Notes: a model not told the origin generated them from the sequence alone. A stretch of 21,450 bases of DNA from Anaerolineales bacterium (GCA_017882065.1 JADGQD010000010.1:1-21450), one strand, 5' to 3'; shown: positions 6,570-13,150, counted from the first letter of the stretch. Made by a program: numbers and translations.

Positions 6570-7790
6570 TCAAGAATGTCGTACTTGTAGTGAAAACGTT
6601 TCGCTCCCTCCCAGCGCCTTCCCCAGTGGTTCCGCCTTCAGCGCCATCACCCGGCTGTTGGCGAAAAAGCCGAAATCGAAACTGGTCATGTCACCCGCCT
6701 GTTTGCCGGGAACCGGCATCAGCCGCGCTGTGAGGGGTTTGTCTAGGCGCAGGGCCAGGGCAGAGATGTCCAGCAGGAGCGCCGCGATTTGCCCGGAAGT
6801 GACGTCTCCCGCCAGAGGCACGGTGTCCAGCCCGGTACCACACACGGCGGAATAGAGCAGCAGGTCTTTGACCGTCAGCCTCCCCTCGGCGGCGCGTTCG
6901 GCAAGCACGGCGTCTTCCAGCACGGGCATCATCAGACCGGAGAACCCGGCGCGCGGGAAGCGCGCCCGGTCAATCGCATCGGTCAGGATGGCCGCCGCGG
7001 CCAGCGAGCCGTGCAGTCCCACCTTCGGCACGCCCATCCGTTCGAAGGCCGCTCCCAGGGAGCGGGTCTCTTCCGGGAAGGGGGCCAGAGAATAATCAAT
7101 CCCGCCGAATTTGACCAGGTATTTAAACTTCAATATATCGGCTATTTTCGCCAGCGTTTTGGCATTTTCTTCCAGTTTGGCGATTAAGCCGTCCCGGCCA
7201 GCCTCGATCGTTTCTGTGTTTTCAAACGCATGTACCGCCACATCTGCGGCTTCCATGGCAAGTGCAAATGCTGGTTCCTTCCCGTCGTGATAGGCGGCTG
7301 GAAAGAAGGGCGCGCCGGGCGGGACGTTGGCCAGGGCGGCGAAATTCAGGTTGGCAAACCCGTTTGGGTCGAGCCGCGCGATCTGGACGATCACGTCCGC
7401 ACAGGCGTTGACTGCCGGGAGTGAGATGCCGCGCTTTGCGTCTGCCATAACACCGGAGAAGAAGATATTCTTCGAGATGGCAATGGCATTGGGGAGCACA
7501 CGATAACTATCCGGAATAGCGGGCACAGCCGGGCCGAGGGCGGCGTAGGCAATGCCGAGTTCCGGCAGGAGCTGGCTCAACTTCGCGGCCAGCTGAGGGG
7601 TTTCGAACACTTTATCTGCGCCGAGTAAAAGCGGGAATGGGATCGTCGCCAGCCGCGTTGTCTGGACCTCGTAGCCGGCCTCTTCGAAATTGACTTTGGC
7701 CTCAGCGAGGAACGTACCGGCCGCCCGGAGCTTTTTCTCGTCCAGCGGCCAGCCGGGATTACAGAAGTAAGTGATGGAGCGAATTTTCAT
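6570..7790 (-). CDS. DUF711 family protein
   Basis: About 406 residues from the ATG at 7790 (MKIRSITYFCNPGWPLDEKKL). A TTG 18 bp further upstream is possible, but there is no clear ribosome site for either. The protein matches the DUF711 family, with NPGWPLDEKKL, SYRVLPNAIAISKNIFFSGVM, GISLPAVNACADVI, NLNFAALANVPPGAPFFPAAYHDG, KVGLHGSLAAAAILTDAID, GFSGLMMPVLEDAVLA and the signature CGTGLDTVPLAGDVT with its cysteine near residue 317. The family is soluble and structurally related to the pyruvate-formate-lyase-like fold, but its reaction is not established, so no function is assigned. It is convergent with the DUF2087 ORF and lies immediately downstream of a broken small gene. Confidence 0.85.
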   Translation of the reverse strand: MKIRSITYFCNPGWPLDEKKLRAAGTFLAEAKVNFEEAGYEVQTTRLATIPFPLLLGADKVFETPQLAAKLSQLLPELGIAYAALGPAVPAIPDSYRVLPNAIAISKNIFFSGVMADAKRGISLPAVNACADVIVQIARLDPNGFANLNFAALANVPPGAPFFPAAYHDGKEPAFALAMEAADVAVHAFENTETIEAGRDGLIAKLEENAKTLAKIADILKFKYLVKFGGIDYSLAPFPEETRSLGAAFERMGVPKVGLHGSLAAAAILTDAIDRARFPRAGFSGLMMPVLEDAVLAERAAEGRLTVKDLLLYSAVCGTGLDTVPLAGDVTSGQIAALLLDISALALRLDKPLTARLMPVPGKQAGDMTSFDFGFFANSRVMALKAEPLGKALGGSETFSLQVRHS

Positions 7791-7797
7791 TTTTTCA

Positions 7798-8160
7798 TCA
7801 TTTTTCAAATACTAGCCATATTAGTTCTCCCCACATTTCGTAAATTGAGTAGGGAGTATTTTCAACATAAATATTATAGCTGGTGTGTATACCATTTTCA
7901 TAGTCCACATTGATATACCATTTTGTACCGGCTTTCTCTACTGTCCAAATCCCCATCGAAGAAAAATAATCACCTTTTCCGTGCGGTATGTTCACTGCAA
8001 TGACTGTGCCATCATCTTAAAATTCCAAGGAGTATCCCACATCATCTGACAATACAAACCCATTTTTCTCCATCATCTGGCGGGCACTATCGGTGATATG
8101 CCAGATTCCGATTATATCTTCCCAATTGGGTTGTTGAGCCGGAGAGGGAGGGCTATTATA
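7798..8160 (-). pseudogene. small gene split by an in-frame TAA
   Basis: On the minus strand one reading frame runs from about 8160 to 7798 and is interrupted only by TAA at 8019-8017. Before the stop it reads PNWEDIIGIWHITDSARQMMEKNGF...GYSLEF. After it, in the same frame, come DDGTVIAVNIPHGKGDYFSSMG, WTVEKAGTKWYINVDYENG and YEMWGELIWLVFEK. The pattern IIGIWHI...LEF[K?]DDGT...W resembles small beta-barrel lipocalin-like or DUF domains, in which this position is normally a charged residue, so a nonsense change is likely. The N-terminal signal or start is also missing, because the frame runs into the end of the methyltransferase gene. It is AT-richer than its neighbours, possibly acquired DNA. 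A sequencing error cannot be excluded. Confidence 0.6.
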
Positions 8161-8167
8161 GTTTTCC

Positions 8168-8941
8168 CTATTTCCTGGATCGTTGCCGGACAACCTCAAA
8201 CAGCAGAATTGCTCCCGCCACTGCCGCATTAAGCGACTCGGTCTTGCCGGGCATCGGGATGTTTACCTGTGATGTTGCCAGTTCCTGTGCCGACTGGCTG
8301 GCCCCATCCGCTTCGCCGCCCACGATCAGCGCCAGCGGGCTGCGGAAGTCCGCCTGCCAGCATGAGATGGCGCCTCCCATATCGGCCAGATGGATTTTCA
8401 GGCCTTGTGTGGTTGTGCAGATTTCGTCCCACGTTAACGGGTGAATGGGTAACCGGAAATGAGCCCCCATCCCGGCCCGCACGACTTTCGGCGCGAAGGC
8501 CTCGGCGGTTTCCGGCGGGAGAAGAACAGCCTGCACCCCCGCCGCTACCGCTGTCCGCAGGAGTGTCCCCAGGTTGCCCGGATCGCGGATCTGGTCGAGG
8601 ATAAGAGCAAAAGACAAGGATTGGGGAATAGGCAATAGCGAATAATCGAGGACGGCCAGGATGCCTTGCGAGGTTTCGGTTTCACTGACCGATTGCATCA
8701 GGTTGTTCGCAACAATTTCTGCCTCCACCCCGCGCGATTGGAGATCAGCGACCAGCGCTCTCCCGCGCTCGCTCAGACTTTCGCCCGCCAGCACAAACCG
8801 GAACGGCCACTCCGCGGCCAGGGCTTCTTCCAACAGTCGCACGCCCTCAGCCACAAACGCGCCTGTCTCACGGCGTTCTCTTGGGCGTCCCAGCAGGCCG
8901 CGTACCAGTTGGATTTTGGAATTATGCGTTGAAGTAATCAT
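8168..8941 (-). CDS. SpoU/TrmH-family RNA 2'-O-methyltransferase
   Basis: 257 residues. The N-terminal substrate-binding domain (about 1-100) begins ITSTHNSKIQLVRGL and contains FVAEGVRLLEEAL. The C-terminal SPOUT domain has motif 1 ILDQIRDPGNLGTLLRTA (115-131), VVRAGMGAHFRLPI (153-166), motif 2 LIVGGEADGAS (205-215) and motif 3 IPMPGKTESLNAAVAGAILLFE (228-249). Enzymes of this type transfer a methyl group from S-adenosylmethionine to a ribose 2'-OH in rRNA or tRNA; the exact target (RlmB-like or TsnR-like) cannot be read off. It follows infC-rpmI-rplT in the same direction, about 165 bp after rplT, a common arrangement that links it to ribosome assembly. Confidence 0.9.
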   Translation of the reverse strand: MITSTHNSKIQLVRGLLGRPRERRETGAFVAEGVRLLEEALAAEWPFRFVLAGESLSERGRALVADLQSRGVEAEIVANNLMQSVSETETSQGILAVLDYSLLPIPQSLSFALILDQIRDPGNLGTLLRTAVAAGVQAVLLPPETAEAFAPKVVRAGMGAHFRLPIHPLTWDEICTTTQGLKIHLADMGGAISCWQADFRSPLALIVGGEADGASQSAQELATSQVNIPMPGKTESLNAAVAGAILLFEVVRQRSRK

Positions 8942-8964
8942 GCCAGACTTTTTGGAAGGCGGCT

Positions 8965-8982
8965 ACGTGGTAGTCCCGGTTC
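8965..8982. repeat. single copy of the 21-kb tandem-repeat core
   Basis: CGTGGTAGTCCCGGTTCC is the exact reverse complement of GGAACCGGGACTACCACG, the core of the 27-bp units at 20905-21039. Here it is isolated, in the gap between the methyltransferase gene and rplT, and is followed by AGCACGGGACCGTGG. Confidence 0.6.
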
Positions 8983-9059
8983 CAGCACGGGACCGTGGAT
9001 GCGTCGTAAAGAACCAACAGGGTGTTCACAAGAATATTTTACCCCCATTAAACAATAGT

Positions 9060-9081
9060 GGGGCACACCAGGGTGTGCCCC
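9060..9081 (-). terminator. hairpin downstream of rplT
   Basis: GGGGCACACC-ag-GGTGTGCCCC forms a perfect 10-bp stem about 25 bp beyond the rplT stop on the minus strand. There is no immediate T-run, so it may be only an attenuating or mRNA-stabilising hairpin, or a GTAGGGGC-type dispersed palindrome. Confidence 0.45.
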
Positions 9082-9105
9082 TACGGGAAATCGTGTTTTA
9101 CATTA

Positions 9106-9456
9106 CTACGCCTGGCTGGCTTGCTTGACCACCGCCGCGAAAGCCTGAGGGTCGCGAACGGCCAGGTCGGCCAGCATCTTGCGGTTGAGGTTGATGCTCG
9201 CCTTCTTCAGGGCGGCCACCAGGCGGCTGTAGGTTGTGCCGTTCAGCCGGGCGGCGGCGTTGATGCGGGCGATCCACAATTTGCGCAGGTCGCGACGGCG
9301 CACGCGACGATCGCGTGAAGAATACCACATGCTTTTCAGCATCGCCTCGTTGGCGCGCCGGTACAGCAGGTGCCTGCTCATGCGCTGCCCCTTGGTGTAA
9401 TTCAATACTTTCTTGTGACGCAAGTGACCTTGCGGTCCACCTTTTACACGTGCCAT
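9106..9456 (-). CDS. rplT: 50S ribosomal protein bL20
   Basis: 116 residues, the normal bL20 length. Typical sequence includes MARVKGG near the N-terminus, YRRANEAMLKSMWYSSRDRR, LRKLWIARINAAAR, NGTTYSRLVAALKKASINLNRKMLADLAV and a short tail. It binds 23S rRNA early in large-subunit assembly. Start ATG is preceded by CAGGAGGTAAATA. The 121-bp spacer from rpmI contains a small hairpin (GCAGGCgagtGCCTGC). In some bacteria L20 binds its own leader and represses rpmI-rplT; whether that happens here is not shown. Confidence 0.97.
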   Translation of the reverse strand: MARVKGGPQGHLRHKKVLNYTKGQRMSRHLLYRRANEAMLKSMWYSSRDRRVRRRDLRKLWIARINAAARLNGTTYSRLVAALKKASINLNRKMLADLAVRDPQAFAAVVKQASQA

Positions 9457-9577
9457 TATTTACCTCCTGCGTGCCCCCGGGCGCCGGTGCAGGCACTCGC
9501 CTGCGCTCCAGTTGTATACACCCGGTAGCCGCAAATAAAAGGAAATGTTACAGGAAACTCCAGGATACCCGAGGGTA

Positions 9578-9808
9578 CTACGGTTTCATGTGTGGCGCCA
9601 GGCGCCGGATGCGCTTGATATAACTTTTTCCCTGGACGGCAACCATCTCACCGAACAAAGCCTTCACCCGATGCGATTTCTTGCGTCGCAGGTGGGCCTT
9701 GCCGCCTTTGGTGCGTACGACCTTGCCAGACCCGGTAATGCCAAACCGTTTCGATGTGGCCTTATGGGTCTTCAGCTTATACTTAACAACTTTCTTCTTG
9801 CTCGGCAC
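9578..9808 (-). CDS. rpmI: 50S ribosomal protein bL35
   Basis: 76 residues starting with GTG (VPSKKK..., read as Met). I chose this start because AAAGGAG lies eight bases before it and because bL35 proteins begin MPKxK; an upstream in-frame start would add seven unrelated residues. Motifs are KTHKATSKRFGITGSGKVVRTKGGKAHLRRKKSHRVK, typical of the basic bL35 globule. A C-terminal extension of about ten residues (IKRIRRLAPHMKP) makes it slightly longer than the usual 64-66. It lies between infC and rplT, 35 bp after infC. Confidence 0.95.
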   Translation of the reverse strand: MPSKKKVVKYKLKTHKATSKRFGITGSGKVVRTKGGKAHLRRKKSHRVKALFGEMVAVQGKSYIKRIRRLAPHMKP

Positions 9809-9843
9809 AGCTCTTACTCCTTTACACAAGATTCCGCAGGATG

Positions 9844-10434
9844 TTACTCCTGCGGTTGCTCGATTTTTTCCGGTTGCTCTGGTTTCTCGTCAGCGTTTTC
9901 TACGGTCTTCTTCTTAACAATGCCTTTGGCTGGCACGAGCATCATGGACATGGCCCGGCCTTCGATGGCAGGGGCTTGTTCCACTGTGCCCACGTCAGAG
10001 AGTTCATGGGCAATTTCTCTCAAGTCTTCGAGCGCAATTTCCGGGTACGTAATTTCGCGGCCGCGGAAGCGGATGGTCACACGGACTTTCATGTTGTGTT
10101 CCAGCCAGCGGCGGGCGTCATCCACTTTGAAGTCCCGGTGGTGGTCGGTCGTCTTGGGGCGCAGGCGGATTTCCTTGACTTCAACTTTGGTCTGTGCCTT
10201 GCGCGCTTCACGGTCTTTCTTCTCCCGTTCGTACAGGAACTTGCCAAAATCCATAATGCGGCAGACGGGCGGACTGGAATTGGGGGCGACCTCTACCAGG
10301 TCGAGATCCGCTTCATGGGCCATCCGCAGGGCTTCGCGGGTGTTGATCACACCGACGTTTTCACCTGCTGCACCGATCAGCCGTACTTCGGGAACTCGTA
10401 TGGTCTCATTGACTCGAAAATCGTTGGCGCTGAT
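9844..10434 (-). CDS. infC: translation initiation factor IF-3, AUC start
   Basis: About 196 residues. IF-3 keeps ribosomal subunits apart and checks initiator tRNA/start codon pairing. The N-domain reads NDFRVNETIRVPEVRLIGAAGENVGVINTREAL, followed by DLDLVEVAPNSSPPVCRIMDFGKF. The linker and C-domain contain KEIRLRPKTTDHH, VRVTIRFRGREITYPE and the C-terminal acidic tail EKPEQPEKIEQPQE. The frame stays open upstream to TAA at 10482-10480 with no ATG, GTG or TTG before the conserved N-domain. The only fitting start is ATC at 10434, six bases after GAGGAG. A shorter GTG start at 10350 would remove half the N-domain. AUU/AUC starts are a known autoregulatory feature of infC. Confidence 0.93.
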   Translation of the reverse strand: MSANDFRVNETIRVPEVRLIGAAGENVGVINTREALRMAHEADLDLVEVAPNSSPPVCRIMDFGKFLYEREKKDREARKAQTKVEVKEIRLRPKTTDHHRDFKVDDARRWLEHNMKVRVTIRFRGREITYPEIALEDLREIAHELSDVGTVEQAPAIEGRAMSMMLVPAKGIVKKKTVENADEKPEQPEKIEQPQE

Positions 10435-10491
10435 ACGTCTCTCCTCGCAAAATAACGGAAGTCCAGCCCGGGGGCTGGTTTAAGCGGGCTG

Positions 10492-10521
10492 ATAATACCA
10501 TGAACACAGGGGAATCGTCAA
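10492..10521 (-). promoter_or_regulatory. infC operon promoter
   Basis: On the minus strand TTGACG (10521-10516), an 18-bp spacer and TATTAT (10497-10492) form a good promoter about 58 bp before the infC ATC start. The -35 box overlaps the left end of the 26-bp direct repeat that flanks element copy 2. A small hairpin, CCAGCC/GGCTGG, lies in the leader. Confidence 0.65.
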
Positions 10522-10542
10522 TAAAAAGGTCGAGACTGGAAG
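10517..10542. repeat. left 26-bp direct repeat flanking element copy 2
   Basis: GTCAATAAAAAGGTCGAG followed by ACTGGAAG. It matches 10765-10790 at 25 of 26 positions (A versus C at one). It equals the left half of the thrS terminator. Confidence 0.85.
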
Positions 10543-10764
10543 GCACGGATTTCACAAACTCGGGGTTTTGGGTATTGGCGGGCGGTAAAGCCGCCCGCCA
10601 ATACCCAAAGATCTTCTTCTGGCCGAGGCGGCTTCAAGCCGCCATCGGCAGTTTCGGCGCCATGAGGCGCCGAAGCCCCCGCCCTGGGGCGGGGGTCAGG
10701 AGGTGGGGATAACCAGACTTTCACAGGGCACTGCGTAAATAGCAGTAGACTTCGTGAAAGCCCA
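10543..10764 (+). mobile_element. MITE-like element, copy 2 (most complete)
   Basis: About 222 bp between thrS and infC. The left end GCACGGATTTCACAAACTCGG and right end GACTTCGTGAAAGCCC are imperfect inverted repeats. In order it contains hairpin A (arms 10567-10585 and 10591-10609), AGATCTTCTT, hairpin B (GCCGAGGCGGC...GCCGCCATCGGC), hairpin C (CTTCGGCGCC-atga-GGCGCCGAAG), hairpin D (CCCCGCCCtGGGGCGGGG), GTCAGGAGGTGGGGATAACCAG, and the terminal palindrome CTTTCAC...ACTGC...GCAGT...GTGAAAG. It is flanked by a 26-bp direct repeat. It has no coding potential of its own. Confidence 0.75.
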
Positions 10765-10790
10765 GTCAATAAAAAGGTCGAGCCTGGAAG
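10765..10790. repeat. right 26-bp direct repeat flanking element copy 2
   Basis: GTCAATAAAAAGGTCGAG followed by CCTGGAAG, paired with 10517-10542. This copy continues into the second half of the thrS terminator, so it is probably the original sequence. Confidence 0.85.
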
Positions 10791-10810
10791 AAATTGCCCT
10801 CGGCCTTTTT
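10771..10810 (-). terminator. thrS terminator
   Basis: AAAAAGGTCGAG (10771-10782) and CTCGGCCTTTTT (10799-10810) form an inverted repeat with one mismatch around a 16-nt loop. On the minus strand it is followed by TTTTTATT, 15-50 bp beyond the thrS stop. The A/T tracts on both sides make it potentially bidirectional. Confidence 0.7.
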
Positions 10811-10824
10811 ATCTTTTGTCTGGT

Positions 10825-12636
10825 TTAGAACTTGCTGGATCGGGTCGAGATCCGGTCTTTGGCGCGGGCGATAAACTCCGCCAACGGGATATTGTCCGCC
10901 CGGGAGCCGTCCCGCACGCGCAGCGAGACCTGCCCGGCCTGGGCCTCGTTCTCGCCGACGACCAGCATGTACGGCACTTTCATCAACTGGGCGGCGCGGA
11001 TCTTGGCATTCATGCGTTGCGCACCGACATCCGCGCCAGCGCGGATACCCTGGTCGCGCAACTGGCGGACGATGTTCTCCGCGTATTCGTTTTGCGGGTC
11101 GGTGATTGGGATGACGCGCACGTGCTCGGGCGAGAGCCAGACCGGGAAGTTTCCGGCGTAGTGCTCGAGCAGGAACCCGATCATGCGCTCGTGCGTGCTG
11201 AGCGGGGCGCGGTGGATGCACAACGGCGTCTCTTCGACCCCTTCTTTATTCATAAAGGCCAGGTTAAAACGCCCCGGCTGGGCAAAGTCCACCTGGTTGG
11301 TCGCCAGCGTGAATTCCTTGCCAATGGCGCTCCAGATTTGGACATCGACCTTGGGGCCGTAAAAGGCGGCTTCGTTGGTAGCCTCCACGAAAGGCACTTT
11401 ACCGTTCGTCATGGCATTCCGCACCATGTCTTCCGTCTTCAGCCACAGGCGCTCGTTATCCACGTATTTCTTCCCCAGGCCTTCCTTATTATGCAGGCTC
11501 AGGCGCATGACAAACTTCTCGATATCGAACAAGTCGAAGTACTTCTTGTACAGGTCTATGACTGCCATGAACTCCTGCTCGAACTGCTCCTCGGCACAGT
11601 AGATGTGGGCGTCGTTCATTTGCATGGAGCGGACGCGCATCAGGCCAAACAGTTCTCCCGATTTCTCGTAGCGGTAGCACGTCCCATACTCGGCCAGGCG
11701 GATGGGCAGGTCGCGGTAAGAGCGCGGTTTGGAACCGTAAATCTTGTGGTGCATCGGGCAGTTCATCGGCTTGACGTAATACTTGACACCTTCGATTTCC
11801 ATCGGCGGATACATGGACTCGGCATAGTAAGGCAGGTGACCGGAATGCAGGAACAGGTCTTCTTTGGCCAAGTGCGGGGTCCGCACCCGGAGATAGCCTG
11901 CCTTTTCCTCCATCTCTTTCGCCAGCCGTTCCAGTTCCTCGATGATGACGCCGCCGCGCGGCAGCCAGAGCGGCAGGCCGGGGCCGACCTCCTCGTCGTA
12001 GGTGAAGATTTCGAGTTCCTTGCCGAGTTTGCGGTGGTCACGTGCTTTGGCTTCTTCGAGCATTTTGAGATAGTTCTTGAGTTCGTCGGGCGTGCGCCAG
12101 GCCGTGCCGTAGATGCGCGTTAGCATTTTGTTGTGCTCGTCGCCGCGCCAGTAAGCCCCGGCGATGGACATTAATTTAATCGCCGACGGGTTGATCTGCC
12201 GCGTCGTCTCCAAGTGCGGGCCTCGACACAGGTCCGTGAAGGTATCGCTCTGATAAAGCGAAATTTCCGGTTTTTCGGCCAGCGGGTTGCCGTACTCGTC
12301 CAGCCCGCCTTTTTCGAGTCCGTCTATCAGTTCCAATTTGTAGGGCTGGCCCTTGAAAACCTGACGGGCTTCTTCGGCGGAAACGACCTTTTTGACGAAG
12401 GGGTGTCCACCGGCGATGATCTGGCGCATGCGCTTTTCGATTTTTTCCAGATCTTCGAGCACCAAAGGCTGCGGCAAGTCAAAGTCATAGTAGAAACCGT
12501 TTTCGACCGGCGGACCGATGGTGTATTTGGTCTCCGGATAGAATTCCAGCACCGCCTGTGCCATGACGTGCGCGGCTGAGTGGCGGATGCGGTACAGTAG
12601 CGAATCTTCGTAGCGTTCTTCAGGTTGGTTGGACAT
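10825..12636 (-). CDS. thrS: threonyl-tRNA synthetase, lacking the TGS domain
   Basis: 603 residues. It charges tRNA-Thr with threonine. The editing domain begins almost at once with HSAAH (H19, H23) and carries CRGPH (C137-H141). The class II core shows LPRGGVIIEELERL, KPMNCPMHHKIY (zinc Cys 293), motif 2 YRYEKSGELFGLMRVRSMQMNDAH (zinc His 344), YGPKVDVQI and CIHRAPLSTHERMIGFLLEHYAG (zinc His 475, motif 3). The anticodon domain starts at FPVWLSPEHVRVIPIT. The N-terminal TGS domain of about 60 residues, common in bacterial ThrRS, is absent. I chose ATG 12636 because AAAGGAGAT is 4-8 nt upstream; an upstream in-frame start at 12711 would lie in the leader terminator region. T-box control is seen upstream. 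Confidence 0.96.
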   Translation of the reverse strand: MSNQPEERYEDSLLYRIRHSAAHVMAQAVLEFYPETKYTIGPPVENGFYYDFDLPQPLVLEDLEKIEKRMRQIIAGGHPFVKKVVSAEEARQVFKGQPYKLELIDGLEKGGLDEYGNPLAEKPEISLYQSDTFTDLCRGPHLETTRQINPSAIKLMSIAGAYWRGDEHNKMLTRIYGTAWRTPDELKNYLKMLEEAKARDHRKLGKELEIFTYDEEVGPGLPLWLPRGGVIIEELERLAKEMEEKAGYLRVRTPHLAKEDLFLHSGHLPYYAESMYPPMEIEGVKYYVKPMNCPMHHKIYGSKPRSYRDLPIRLAEYGTCYRYEKSGELFGLMRVRSMQMNDAHIYCAEEQFEQEFMAVIDLYKKYFDLFDIEKFVMRLSLHNKEGLGKKYVDNERLWLKTEDMVRNAMTNGKVPFVEATNEAAFYGPKVDVQIWSAIGKEFTLATNQVDFAQPGRFNLAFMNKEGVEETPLCIHRAPLSTHERMIGFLLEHYAGNFPVWLSPEHVRVIPITDPQNEYAENIVRQLRDQGIRAGADVGAQRMNAKIRAAQLMKVPYMLVVGENEAQAGQVSLRVRDGSRADNIPLAEFIARAKDRISTRSSKF

Positions 12637-12662
12637 TTTATCTCCTTTGCCCCCACCCCCAT

Positions 12663-12688
12663 CCCCTCTCCAAAAATTGGGAGAGGGG
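12663..12688. repeat. hairpin repeat between T-box terminator and thrS start
   Basis: CCCCTCTCC-aaaaattg-GGAGAGGGG is a 9-bp stem. It is embedded in a C/G-biased stretch (12651-12711) of CCCCACCCCCATCCCC and GTGCAGGGGTGAGGGTG that also pairs partly. Such CCCTCTCC/GGAGAGGG palindromes are common dispersed repeats in bacterial genomes. In the thrS mRNA it lies just upstream of the Shine-Dalgarno sequence. Confidence 0.6.
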
Positions 12689-12704
12689 TGCAGGGGTGAG
12701 GGTG

Positions 12705-12739
12705 AAAACAAAAACTCTCGCCCGAATTCGGGGCGAGAG
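12705..12739 (-). terminator. T-box regulated terminator of the thrS leader
   Basis: On the minus strand CTCTCGCCCCGAATTCGGGCGAGAG (one bulge) is followed by TTTTTGTTTT. It comes directly after the T-box sequence and is the expected terminator half of the antiterminator/terminator switch. Confidence 0.9.
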
Positions 12740-13000
12740 CGCTTGCGCGATCACGCGGTTCCACCCGATCTTGCCCGAGGCGAAGCGAGGGGTCTCGCTC
12801 TTGCTCAAGGACATCTCGTTGGGCTGCTAACGGGGCCAGCCGTTCACCTTATTTGGAGGGCAGTCACACAGGGCTAACCCTGCCGTTCAGGTTCCCGCTC
12901 GCGGGTGGTTTTCTACGGTGCTTGCCGGAGAAGGCTCTCAATCTTTGGCTTTCTCTTCCTGTTGGCTTGCGGACCGCGTACTCGTCCCGGTCAAAGCGTT
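12705..13000 (-). promoter_or_regulatory. T-box riboswitch leader of thrS
   Basis: The minus strand carries the T-box core GGGTGGAACCGCG (12766-12754), immediately followed by a terminator with a T-run. Upstream are Stem I features: GACGAGTACG with the AGTA of the loop-E motif (12982-12979), TTGAGAGCC, and GGGAACCTGAACGG. In the last, ACC (12892-12890), a threonine codon, stands before GAA as expected for the specifier. Uncharged tRNA-Thr should bind the specifier and T-box and allow read-through into thrS. The specifier choice is inferred from position and target gene. No distinct promoter is evident between this leader and the upstream tRNA-Val, so co-transcription is possible. Confidence 0.92.
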
Positions 13001-13033
13001 TTACTTATTACTGGTCACTGACAATTGACCAAG

Positions 13034-13107
13034 TGGGCGGAATAGGGCTCGAACCTACGACCTCTGCTATGTCAAAGCAGTGCTCTAACCAACTGAGCTA
13101 CCCGCCC
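13034..13107 (-). tRNA. tRNA-Val (anticodon GAC)
   Basis: On the minus strand GGGCGGG-TA-GCTC...GAGC-A-CTGCT-TTGACAT-AGCAG-AGGTC-GTAGG-TTCGAGC-CCTAT-TCCGCCC-A folds into a complete cloverleaf of 74 nt. The anticodon loop TTGACAT gives anticodon GAC, reading GUC/GUU valine codons. CCA is not encoded. Its promoter is visible upstream, and the thrS T-box leader lies about 34 nt downstream. Confidence 0.96.
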
Positions 13108-13121
13108 GATTGCGAGGGCAT

Positions 13122-13150
13122 ATTATAACGAGGGTGCCTGAAATTGGCAA
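13122..13150 (-). promoter_or_regulatory. promoter of tRNA-Val
   Basis: On the minus strand TTGCCA (13150-13145), a 17-bp spacer and a perfect TATAAT (13127-13122) lie 14 bp upstream of the tRNA 5' end. From 13151 to 13317 I see no gene, only a short unlikely ORF and a small palindrome. Confidence 0.8.

Noticed and set aside
9460..9577. Specific L20 autoregulatory pseudoknot between rpmI and rplT
   Set aside because: Only a 6-bp hairpin is visible, and I cannot demonstrate the known L20-binding fold.
10816..12123. 435-codon plus-strand ORF opposite thrS
   Set aside because: It is antisense to the well-supported ThrRS frame, has His/Val/Leu-biased composition typical of a complement-strand shadow, and has no ribosome site.
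12637..12711. Upstream in-frame start of thrS at 12711
   Set aside because: It would translate the T-run of the T-box terminator and the palindromic leader. AAAGGAG directly before 12636 decides the start.
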